From Minisyncoccota bacterium (GTDB lineage Bacteria; Patescibacteriota; Minisyncoccia; Minisyncoccales; Minisyncoccaceae), in contig JAQVLF010000024.1 of assembly GCA_028704295.1 (NCBI GenBank), positions 1 through 10,620 of the forward strand: a DNA stretch of 10,620 bases. Direction: 5' to 3'. Every line of letters starts with the position of its first letter. Position 1 is the first letter of the stretch. The notes beneath the pieces were generated by a model. The model was not told the origin of the DNA. It saw nothing but the letters and a program-made list of their open reading frames with translations, and did not search any database. Below, piece after piece: positions 1-5,379 of the stretch. The position numbers and the translations under genes are program-made.

Positions 1-587
1 TTACAGTTGATAATCAAAAAATGAGCAAAAGCATTGGAAACGTAATTGACCCATTTGAATTAACTGCTAAATATGGAATTGATCCAGTAAGATATTTTCT
101 TTTAAGCGAATTTAAAACAACTGGAGACGGAGATTTTTCTTATGCAAAATTTGAGAATAAATACAACGCAGAATTATCTTCTGGTCTTGGAAATTTGGTT
201 TCGAGAGTTTTAACTTTAATTCAAAAAAAGAATTTAATTGGAGAGAAAATAGCTGTTGGTGAAGAGTTTAAAAATCAAATCAACGAATATATTTTAAAAT
301 GCGATAAGCATTTAGATAATTTTGAATTAAATGAAGGCATAAATACAATTTGGGAATTAGAAAGATATTTAGATAAATATATTGAGGAAACAAAGCCTTG
401 GGAAATTAATGACAAAGAAGAATTAATTAAAATATTTTCTAAATTAGTTTATGCGATTAGAAAAATTGGAGAGATGCTAAATCCATTTATGCCAGAAACA
501 TCTGAAAAAATATTATCTTTTTTGGGAGATAATGAAAATCAGATCAATGTTGTTGATAAAGAAATATTATTTCCAAGATTGAAATAA
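1..587 (+). CDS. metG: Methionyl-tRNA synthetase, C-terminal part (5' end outside window)
   Basis: This is the 3' part of a class I aminoacyl-tRNA synthetase that charges tRNA-Met with methionine in the cytoplasm. The reading frame is already open at base 3, so the ATG at 21 is the Met inside the KMSKS signature, not a start codon. The visible protein begins TVDNQKMSKSIGNVIDPFEL, the ATP-binding loop of MetG, followed by the conserved GIDPVRYFLL and GDGDFS segments. The rest is the helical anticodon-binding domain, with a typical KYIEETKPWEI motif. It ends NVVDKEILFPRLK at a tandem TAA TAA. MetG proteins of the long type continue into a tRNA-binding (EMAP-like) domain; this one stops at the LFPR boundary, so it is the short form of roughly 500 residues. 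The HIGH motif and zinc region lie upstream of the window. Identification is secure. Confidence 0.97.
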   Translation, partial: TVDNQKMSKSIGNVIDPFELTAKYGIDPVRYFLLSEFKTTGDGDFSYAKFENKYNAELSSGLGNLVSRVLTLIQKKNLIGEKIAVGEEFKNQINEYILKCDKHLDNFELNEGINTIWELERYLDKYIEETKPWEINDKEELIKIFSKLVYAIRKIGEMLNPFMPETSEKILSFLGDNENQINVVDKEILFPRLK

Positions 588-606
588 TAACTGTTCATGG
601 CATTAT
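579..606 (+). promoter_or_regulatory. Putative promoter of the 613 gene, overlapping the end of metG
   Basis: TTGAAA (579-584) serves as a -35 box, five of six matches to TTGACA. It is followed by a 16-nt spacer ending in TGG and a -10-like CATTAT (601-606). Six bases then separate the -10 from the ATG at 613, so transcription would start at or beside the start codon and give a leaderless mRNA. The -35 overlaps the metG stop region. No terminator separates metG from this gene, so read-through from metG is also possible. This is pattern matching by eye. Confidence 0.4.
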
Positions 607-612
607 AGATAT

Positions 613-839
613 ATGAAATTCAGACAATCATTATTTTGGGATACAGATCCAAAAAAATAGATAAAGAAAAAAATGCGCGATATATAATCGAGAGGATTTT
701 AGATTTAGGAAATGATAAGGAAGTGAAATGGATGTGGGATCATTATGATAAGAAGCTAATTAAGGACGTGGTAAATAATTCAAGGTCAATTAGAAAAGAT
801 ACAAGAAGCTTACGGAGCCTAATTTTAGCAGACAAGTAG
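613..839 (+). CDS. Small DUF6922-like protein, frame broken at an A7 run
   Basis: From ATG 613 the first frame reads MKFRQSLFWDTDPKK and meets TAG at 658-660. The -1 frame continues without interruption as IDKEKNARYIIERILDLG to a TAG at 837-839. Joined at the A7 run, they give one 75-residue protein. Its FWDxDPKKID...ARYIIERxLDxG...W...YD pattern resembles the small domain I recall as DUF6922, often found in bacteria next to AbiEii-like nucleotidyltransferases. The ATG at 636 opens the second frame, but starting there would lose the conserved FWDTDP segment, so 613 is preferred. A promoter-like element ends 6 nt before it. By position the protein may be the antitoxin or partner of the next gene, whose frame begins 2 nt after this stop; that role is inferred. 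The break could be a real mutation, a sequencing indel, or programmed -1 frameshifting. Confidence 0.6.
651..657 (+). other. A_AAA_AAA heptamer, candidate -1 frameshift site
   Basis: In the frame opened at 613 the codons are CCA AAA AAA TAG, so the seven A residues form a perfect X_XXY_YYZ slippery heptamer directly before the stop codon. A -1 slip here re-reads the last A and gives ...PKKIDKEKN, exactly the continuation expected from the family. One missing A in a run that should be eight would produce the same picture. I see no strong downstream hairpin or upstream Shine-Dalgarno-like stimulator, which makes a plain indel at least as likely as recoding. Confidence 0.4.
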
Positions 840-841
840 AA

Positions 842-1496
842 TTGCATTTCGATGTTTTGCCAAAAGAAACGAAAGTTGCATTGGATTATCTTGCATCTCA
901 AAAATGGATGCGCGACCCCAATTTATTTAGCTGGTGGAACAGCTTTGGCTTTAAGCATGGGGCATTGTAAATCAATTGATTTTGAGTTCTTTACAAAAGA
1001 TAAATCTTTTAATAATGTGGCGTTATTAAAAAATCTTTCTTTAGCAGAAAATTTTGTTGTAGATATTAATAAGGAAGATACTGTTTATGTTAGATTATTT
1101 AAAGCTAAAGTTAGCTTTATATCATATCCTTTTTTTGTTCCTAAAAAAGATTTTATTGCTTATGGTGGAGTTGGGATTTTAGAGCCTTCCGATGTTTCAG
1201 CGATGAAGATTATTGCAATTTCTCAGCGTGGCAAAAAAAGGGATTTTTTTGATTTGTATTGGTATCTAAATAATATTGAAAGTTTGGAAAATGTAATTAA
1301 AAGATTAAAGCATCAATATCCTTCTGTTGCCCATGACTATCATCATATTTTAAAAAGCTTAACATATTTTGAGGACGCAGAAAATGATCCATATCCTATT
1401 ATATATTTTGATGCGGATTGGAATAAAGTTAAAGAATTTTTTAAAAAAGAAATTCCTCTTTTAACAAAAAAATCAATAAATTTGAACGAAGATTAG
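842..1496 (+). CDS. AbiEii-like nucleotidyltransferase (DUF1814 type), frame broken at a C4 run
   Basis: The C-terminal 190 or so residues are an intact AbiEii/DUF1814-type nucleotidyltransferase, the toxin half of AbiE-type (type IV) toxin-antitoxin and phage-abortive systems in characterised relatives. Visible motifs are YLAGGTALALSMGH, then KSIDFEFFT (the acidic catalytic motif, here D-x-E), then DVSAMKIIAISQRGKKRDFFDLY, matching the conserved K...RG.KRDfyDly signature. The correct N-terminus lies in another frame: from TTG 842 the DNA reads HFDVLPKETKVALDYLASQKWMRD, a good match to how these proteins begin. It joins the main frame if one C of the run 916-919 is skipped, giving about 217 residues. 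Opening the main frame at ATG 852 instead yields an unrelated lysine-rich N-terminus. TTG 842 is the only start-like codon in that frame after the stop at 791. It is uncertain whether the gene is functional. Confidence 0.75.
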
Positions 1497-1745
1497 TTTT
1501 TTCTATTTGCATTTGTTATATATACGAATTGCGCTGTCATTTGCTTTAAAATTATGCAAAAGAAAAACGGCCTTTTTACTGAAATATATCGGCTTCGGAC
1601 AGGTCTTTTTCTAAACGGACTTCCAAATTTCGTCAATCATTGCTAATATTAGTTCAAGGTGGTTCATGTTTTTTTGATTTAGGGCTTTTCTTTACTTCTT
1701 AAATCATATCAAATGGGAGCATCTTTTTAATGTGCAAAAATCAAT
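1497..1745. other. Intergenic stretch without a supported gene
   Basis: About 250 bases between the nucleotidyltransferase and the pilin promoter. A T6 run directly follows the upstream stop codon but has no convincing hairpin before it. A slightly GC-richer patch (about 1585-1620) breaks the AT background. On the minus strand an 18-codon ORF (1667-1611) is followed in the same frame by about 35 more open codons after its TAG. It might be a gene relic, but I cannot relate it to any family. No tRNA, riboswitch or CRISPR repeat is visible. Confidence 0.4.
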
Positions 1746-1774
1746 TTGCGTTACATACATATATATGGTATATT
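1746..1774 (+). promoter_or_regulatory. Putative promoter of the pilin-LamG gene
   Basis: TTGCGT (1746-1751) and TATATT (1769-1774) are separated by 17 nt, and TGG directly precedes the -10, giving an extended -10 element. Transcription would start near 1781, leaving a leader of roughly 27 nt before the ATG at 1808. No Shine-Dalgarno sequence is present in that leader. Confidence 0.42.
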
Positions 1775-1807
1775 TTAATTGATAAAAAAATTAAATCCCA
1801 TATACAT

Positions 1808-2656
1808 ATGAAAAAGAACACATCTTTTACTTTAATTGAACTACTTGTAGTAATTGTAATTATTGGAGTTATAGCAGGAGTTATTATTGTAACTACTACT
1901 TCTTCAATTGGTAAAGCTAATATAACTAAACTTAAAGTATTCGAAGAAAGTGTAGCCAATAACTTGGCTGCTAATATGGTGTCTAGGTGGAAGCTCGATG
2001 AAGTAAATACAGCTCCAAATCCGGATACAACGCCAGATGCTTGGGGAAATAATACGGGAAGCGTATATGGAGCAACGCTTCAATTGGAGAATGATTGTGT
2101 TTCTAATAAGTGTTTGTATTTTGATGGAAGTTTTAATGACTATGTTCAAGTTCCTGCAATACCTTTGTTAAAAACTGGGACGGCCTTTGTCTTATCAGCC
2201 TGGGTTTATCCGGAAAATACTGGTACGTATAGAACAATTATGGGATATGATACGAGGCATAGACTTTTAATCAGTGCAGCTGGGGCTATGCTTTCAGAGC
2301 AAAGTGGGGATTTTGGTTTTTATTCTCAAGAAGGAGCTGTCCCCAATCAAAAATGGATACATGTCATTTATTGGTCTAACGGACAAGAAGAAAGGTGGTA
2401 TATAAACGGGATTTTATCCGGAGTTCCTCATAGTTTCGATTCAATAGAATGGGATCAGGCTTTTAAAATAGGGCAATATGATTTAAATTTTTATCCTTAT
2501 AAAGGAAAAATTGATGATGTAAGGGTATATAATAACGCTTTTTCTGCACAAGAAATTAAAAAAGAATACTTAACAGGTTTGAATTCCCTGCTGTTTAAAG
2601 GATTGATTTCAAAGGACGAATATAATTCAAGGATCGAAGCCTTATCTCAAAATTAA
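1808..2656 (+). CDS. Type IV pilin-like protein with LamG/ConA-like domain and SHOCT-like tail
   Basis: A 282-residue surface protein built as prepilin N-terminus plus lectin-like domain. Residues 1-6 (MKKNTS) are the short basic leader. FTLIELLVVIVIIGVIAGVI (from residue 7) is the class III prepilin motif and membrane helix, with Glu at +5. The residue before the predicted cleavage site is Ser rather than the usual Gly. The frame is open further upstream (an ATG at 1730), but only the ATG at 1808 puts the leader in the normal place. Residues about 58-255 resemble a LamG/concanavalin-like jelly roll (VSRWKLDE, FDGSFNDYVQVP, VLSAWVYP, WYINGIL, IDDVRVYNNAFSAQEI), with two nearby cysteines at about 97 and 102. 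The last 25 residues (LLFKGLISKDEYNSRIEAL) look like a SHOCT-type tail. Likely role: pseudopilin or minor pilin displaying a glycan-binding head, for attachment to a host or surface. Substrate is unknown. No pilus assembly gene is adjacent. Confidence 0.88.
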   Translation: MKKNTSFTLIELLVVIVIIGVIAGVIIVTTTSSIGKANITKLKVFEESVANNLAANMVSRWKLDEVNTAPNPDTTPDAWGNNTGSVYGATLQLENDCVSNKCLYFDGSFNDYVQVPAIPLLKTGTAFVLSAWVYPENTGTYRTIMGYDTRHRLLISAAGAMLSEQSGDFGFYSQEGAVPNQKWIHVIYWSNGQEERWYINGILSGVPHSFDSIEWDQAFKIGQYDLNFYPYKGKIDDVRVYNNAFSAQEIKKEYLTGLNSLLFKGLISKDEYNSRIEALSQN

Positions 2657-2667
2657 TTTAGTGTTTT

Positions 2668-2699
2668 AAAAAAGAAAGTTGTATAAGCTTTCTTTTTTT
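2668..2699 (+). terminator. Rho-independent terminator of the pilin-LamG gene
   Basis: An 11-bp perfect stem pairs AAAAAAGAAAG (2668-2678) with the complementary arm beginning CTTTC at 2688. The 9-nt loop is TTGTATAAG, and the second arm runs into seven T residues (2693-2699). The stem is AU-rich, so part of it doubles as the U-tract. It lies 12 nt after the pilin stop codon, and its loop contains the -35-like box assigned to tatD. Confidence 0.7.
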
Positions 2700-2707
2700 G
2701 ATACTCT
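2679..2707 (+). promoter_or_regulatory. Putative promoter of the tatD operon, nested in the upstream terminator
   Basis: TTGTAT (2679-2684) lies in the loop of the upstream terminator. A 17-nt spacer ends with TGA, then the -10-like TACTCT (2702-2707). The ATG of tatD is 6 nt further on, so the predicted transcript is leaderless. The -10 is a weak match on its own; the TGN extension and the repeated geometry in this window are the support. Confidence 0.38.
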
Positions 2708-2713
2708 TAATGT

Positions 2714-3472
2714 ATGGAAAAATTTATAGACACACATGCGCATTTGAATTTTGATGATTTTAAAAAAGATAGATTTGAAATTATTGAAGAATGTCTTCTT
2801 AATCAAATTTCTATGATTAATGTGGGAACTGTTTTTTTTGATTCAAAAGCTGCAGTAGAGATTGCAGAAAAGTATGATAGAGGCGTTTATGCCTCTATTG
2901 GACTTCATCCTCTTTATGTTGAAGAAGAAGATTTTAATATTGATGAGTTTAAGGAATTAGCGAAAAGCAAAAAAGTTATAGCAATTGGAGAAACAGGCTT
3001 AGACTATTTCTATAATCCAAAAACTTTAAGCAAGGAAGAATATATTAAAAAACAAAAAGATGTTTTTTTAAAACAAATTGATTTAGCAGAAGAATCAAAT
3101 CTTCCTTTAATTATTCATTCAAGAAATGCTTTTGATGATTTGTATGAAATTTTGAAAGACAAAAGAGTAAAAGGAGTCATTCATTGCTTTACTGGGGATT
3201 TAAAAGACTTAGAAAGATTTTTAAATCTAGGATTCTATATTGGTTTTAATGGAATAATATTCAAAACTAATTTAGATGAAGTTATTAAAAATACTCCAGC
3301 GGATAGGATTCTATTTGAAACAGACTCGCCATTTTTAACTCCTTCAGAGTTTTATACTAAGAGAAACAATCCAATGAGTTTAAAAATTATTAGCGAAAAA
3401 ATATCTAAAATTAAGGGGGAAGATATTTTGAGTAAAGCTTACGAGAACAGTTTAAAATTATTTAATATATGA
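2714..3472 (+). CDS. tatD: TatD family metal-dependent hydrolase / DNase
   Basis: A 252-residue TatD-type TIM-barrel hydrolase, normal length for the family. TatD enzymes are cytoplasmic, bind two divalent metal ions and act as 3'-5' exonucleases or DNases in DNA repair and degradation. Ligands can be followed through the protein: DTHAH (His8, His10), IGETGLDYF (Glu93), IIHSRNAFDD (His135), VIHCFTGD (His157) and ILFETDSPFLTP (Asp204). All are the canonical ones, so the enzyme should be active. The start at 2714 gives the usual MEKFIDTHAHLNF opening. Its TGA stop overlaps the ATG of the next gene (ATGA), so the two are almost certainly co-transcribed and translationally coupled. tatD is often found directly after metG; here about 2.1 kb of accessory genes separates them. 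Confidence 0.95.
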   Translation: MEKFIDTHAHLNFDDFKKDRFEIIEECLLNQISMINVGTVFFDSKAAVEIAEKYDRGVYASIGLHPLYVEEEDFNIDEFKELAKSKKVIAIGETGLDYFYNPKTLSKEEYIKKQKDVFLKQIDLAEESNLPLIIHSRNAFDDLYEILKDKRVKGVIHCFTGDLKDLERFLNLGFYIGFNGIIFKTNLDEVIKNTPADRILFETDSPFLTPSEFYTKRNNPMSLKIISEKISKIKGEDILSKAYENSLKLFNI

Positions 3473-4695
3473 GTATTTTAATTAAGAATGTAATTTTTAA
3501 TAATAAAAAGAAAGATATTTTAATTGAGAGTAATGAAATTAAAAAAATTGATAACGAAATTAATATTTCAGCAGATGAAATAATTAATGCAAAAGAAAGT
3601 AAAGCAATTTTGCCTGGATTTATAAATTGCCACACTCATGCAGCAATGACACTCCTTCGGGGCTTTGCAGATGATCTTCCATTAAATGAGTGGCTATTTA
3701 ATAGAATATTTCCAGCTGAAGAAAAATTAACAAATGAAGATATTTATTGGGGAACGAAATTGGCTTTGATTGAAATGATAAAATCAGGAACAATTTTTAT
3801 AAATGAAATGTACTTATTCAGAGGAATTGAAGGAGTGGCTTGTGCTATTGAAGAAATGGGAATAAGAGCTGTTTTAGGAATATGTACAGATGATTTTAAT
3901 TTTGAGAAAGTAAAAGAATTTAAGATCCCTCAAAATACAGATTTAATTGAATATGCAATTGCACCTCACGCAATTTATACTGCAGGGGAAAAAGTTTTAA
4001 AATGGGCAAAAGAAATGTCAGATAAAAATGATATGTTAATTCATATGCACTTATCTGAAACTAATAAGGAGGTTATGGACGCAATAGAACATTATGGAAA
4101 AAGACCAGTGAATTATTTAAATGATTTAGGGCTTATAAATGATAAGTGTATTTTTGCTCATTCTATTTGGCTCAATAATGACGAGCTAGATATTTTAGAT
4201 GAAAAGGGTTGTTCATTAGTATATAATCCAAGTTCTAATATGAAATTAGCTTCAGGGGTTTTTAGGTTTGAGGAGATTAAAGATAAAAGAATTAATATTT
4301 GTCTTGGAACAGATGGTTCAGCTTCAAATAATAATTTAGATATGATTGAAGAGATGAAGATGGGAGCGCTGCTTCAAAAAACAAATGACATTGATCCAAC
4401 TTCAGGCAAATCAGAAGATATGTTAAAAATTGCAACTGAAAACGGAGCTAAAGCATTAAGAAAAAAGACTGGAAAAATAGAGGAGGGGTATTTGGCAGAT
4501 TTAATTTTAATTGATTTAGAAAAACCGCACTTTAATCCTTGCTATAATTTAACGTCTTCTTTAGTCTATGCTGCTAATGGAGATTGCGTGACAGACGTGA
4601 TTTGCAATGGCAAGTTAATAATGAAGGATAGAGAAATTGAAGGAGAAAAAGAAGTGTTTGAAAAAGTAAAAGAAATATCAAAGAAATTTATTTAA
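3469..4695 (+). CDS. mtaD: Amidohydrolase of the MtaD/SsnA type (probable adenosine-derivative deaminase)
   Basis: A 408-residue cytoplasmic amidohydrolase with a small beta-sandwich at both termini around a TIM barrel. Metal ligands and catalytic residues are present: INCHTHAAM (His55, His57), HMHLSE (His194, Glu197), FAHS (His231) and CLGTDGSASNN (Asp282). The LRGFADDLPLNEWL segment after the HxH motif, the APHAIYT motif and the GCSLVYNPSSNMKLASG segment are typical of 5-methylthioadenosine/S-adenosylhomocysteine deaminases and their SsnA/TrzN relatives. The likely reaction is hydrolytic deamination of an adenosine derivative to its inosine form, but substrate range varies in this family and cannot be read from sequence. 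It overlaps the tatD stop by 4 nt. Its last 18 nt overlap, on the opposite strand, the relic described at 4678-4884. The gene symbol is by family, not proven orthology. Confidence 0.88.
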   Translation: MSILIKNVIFNNKKKDILIESNEIKKIDNEINISADEIINAKESKAILPGFINCHTHAAMTLLRGFADDLPLNEWLFNRIFPAEEKLTNEDIYWGTKLALIEMIKSGTIFINEMYLFRGIEGVACAIEEMGIRAVLGICTDDFNFEKVKEFKIPQNTDLIEYAIAPHAIYTAGEKVLKWAKEMSDKNDMLIHMHLSETNKEVMDAIEHYGKRPVNYLNDLGLINDKCIFAHSIWLNNDELDILDEKGCSLVYNPSSNMKLASGVFRFEEIKDKRINICLGTDGSASNNNLDMIEEMKMGALLQKTNDIDPTSGKSEDMLKIATENGAKALRKKTGKIEEGYLADLILIDLEKPHFNPCYNLTSSLVYAANGDCVTDVICNGKLIMKDREIEGEKEVFEKVKEISKKFI

Positions 4696-4884
4696 CTTTG
4701 CATCGGAAAATTTAACTTTTTCTATTTCTTCAGCGAGCATTAATAAAACTGTTTGGTCCGCAATCAAATTTAATTTCATTTCACTTACAATACTTTTTAA
4801 ATTTGGACAATGATTCTAGCTCCTAAATTTTTCTTAAGAAGCAATGAGTTCAAAATATTGTTTTTTAATAAATAGTGTTTTCAT
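4678..4884 (-). pseudogene. Decayed ASCH/PUA-like domain gene
   Basis: Reading the minus strand from ATG at 4884, the protein begins MKTLFIKKQYFELIAS and then meets TAA (4836-4834). This opening resembles the start of small ASCH/PUA-like domain proteins, which continue SGKK.LEAR(V/I)GYP.(L/V)K.I..GD. The expected continuation is present in fragments: KKNLGARI in the +1 frame directly after the stop, then PNLKSIVSEMKLNL back in the original frame. That frame then stays open through IADQTVLLMLAEEIEKVKF to a TGA at 4680-4678. A second in-frame stop lies at 4818-4816. The segments are in the right order and spacing, so this looks like a single gene with one or two indels and stops. ASCH domains are proposed RNA-binding or RNA-processing modules. 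The 3' end overlaps the convergent amidohydrolase. The family call rests on remembered consensus and is moderate. Confidence 0.5.
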
Positions 4885-4926
4885 TAGTTTACTTATTTAA
4901 TACATCTAAATAAAAAGACAGCCCTC

Positions 4927-4954
4927 TTTACATTTTTTATATATATGTTATTTT
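4927..4954 (+). promoter_or_regulatory. Putative promoter of the 98-codon ORF
   Basis: TTTACA (4927-4932), a 16-nt spacer ending in TGT, and TATTTT (4949-4954) give a -35/extended -10 pattern like the other promoters in this window. The predicted start of transcription is about 11 nt before the GTG at 4973. Confidence 0.33.
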
Positions 4955-4972
4955 TGTTATGCATTTCATGCA

Positions 4973-5269
4973 GTGGTTCTTAGACAACTAAAGAGGGGCA
5001 AGACAGTGACAGCAGTGGCAGCAGCTATGGCATGGGAAAACAAGAGAAGGGCACAGGACATTCTGCACATTATTAGATACAGGGGGTTGTGGAATGATAA
5101 TATGCCATGCAATTCTACTTCTAAAGAGGTAGAAAAGGCTGAAAAATTGAATAGCGATTTAGTTCTGGCTTTTTACGAAAAGCGATACAACGATATCGTT
5201 AATATGTTAGTTATAGCCTACGAACTTAAACGAGCTATTCTTATTCGCAATAAAGTGAACTTATTATAG
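4973..5269 (+). CDS. Hypothetical protein, 98 residues, possible helix-turn-helix N-terminus
   Basis: I do not recognise this protein. The only start in the frame after the upstream stop (4907-4909) is GTG 4973; there is no in-frame ATG near the N-terminus and no Shine-Dalgarno motif. The first half is basic and alanine-rich (LKRGKTVTAVAAAMAWENKR followed by RAQDILHIIRYRGLW), which could fold as a helix-turn-helix, but this is only a shape impression. The second half is helical and charged (KEVEKAEKLNSDLVLAFYEK...). Composition is odd: the first 120 bases are much richer in G and C than the surrounding DNA and hold a CAG/GCAG-rich patch (about 4993-5030). That suggests recent acquisition or a mobile-element fragment. 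It sits between a decayed gene and the leuS promoter, and is followed by a cluster of inverted repeats starting at its stop codon. It could be a truncated remnant. Confidence 0.5.
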   Translation: MVLRQLKRGKTVTAVAAAMAWENKRRAQDILHIIRYRGLWNDNMPCNSTSKEVEKAEKLNSDLVLAFYEKRYNDIVNMLVIAYELKRAILIRNKVNLL

Positions 5270-5296
5270 GCATTTGGAGTTGCCTTATAAAACTCC
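5264..5296 (+). other. Two mutually exclusive short hairpins after the 98-codon ORF
   Basis: TTATAGGCA (5264-5272) can pair with TGCCTTATAA (5281-5290) with one bulged T. GGAGTT (5276-5281) can pair with AACTCC (5291-5296). The second stem uses the loop of the first, so only one can form at a time. There is no U-tract after either. It could be a weak terminator context, an mRNA 3'-end structure, or part of a mobile-element end. Confidence 0.4.
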
Positions 5297-5299
5297 TAA

Positions 5300-5342
5300 C
5301 CTTACTTGAGCCTATTATTTAATATAATAGGTTGAAGTAAGG
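5300..5342. repeat. 43-nt interrupted palindrome upstream of leuS
   Basis: CCTTACTT (5300-5307) pairs with AAGTAAGG (5335-5342), and CCTATTAT (5311-5318) pairs with ATAATAGG (5324-5331), around the loop TTAAT. The 3-nt internal segments allow one more A-T pair and one G-T pair, so the whole can form a nearly continuous 19-bp hairpin with a single mismatch. It ends 2 nt before the -35-like box of leuS. The next T-run (5357-5365) is 14 nt away, too far for a classical terminator. It may be a DNA operator, a terminator for the upstream ORF, or a repeat-element end. Confidence 0.65.
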
Positions 5343-5344
5343 AT

Positions 5345-5373
5345 TTTACTAAACTATTTTTTTTTGCTATGTT
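5345..5373 (+). promoter_or_regulatory. Putative promoter of leuS-glmS
   Basis: TTTACT (5345-5350), a 17-nt spacer ending in TGC, and the -10-like TATGTT (5368-5373). The ATG of leuS follows after 6 nt, predicting a leaderless transcript. AAAGG just before the ATG is too close to act as a ribosome binding site. A T9 run fills much of the spacer. Confidence 0.45.
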
Positions 5374-5379
5374 AAAGGC

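Noticed and set aside
636..839. Reading the small gene as an independent ORF from ATG 636
   Set aside because: It drops the conserved FWDTDPKK segment encoded just upstream in the other frame, and a promoter-like element fits the ATG at 613 better.
1611..1667. Minus-strand 18-codon ORF beginning MNHLELILAMIDEIWK, with about 35 further open codons after its TAG
   Set aside because: It looks somewhat protein-like but I cannot place it in any family, and there is no start signal upstream; chance in AT-rich DNA is possible.
1730..1807. Upstream ATG (1730) as start of the pilin-LamG gene
   Set aside because: It would put 26 extra residues before the prepilin leader and destroy the short basic leader needed for prepilin peptidase; the predicted promoter also lies inside this stretch.
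1741..2149. Two minus-strand ORFs opposite the pilin gene
   Set aside because: They are shadows of the plus-strand coding frame with no family match.
4910..4945. AAAGA/TCTTT stem with a GGGCTG-type loop near 4914-4929 as a terminator
   Set aside because: Only 5 bp, weak, and not placed after any intact gene.
5270..5379. T-box riboswitch upstream of leuS
   Set aside because: No specifier-loop stem or conserved T-box antiterminator sequence is visible, and the likely transcription start is at the ATG itself.
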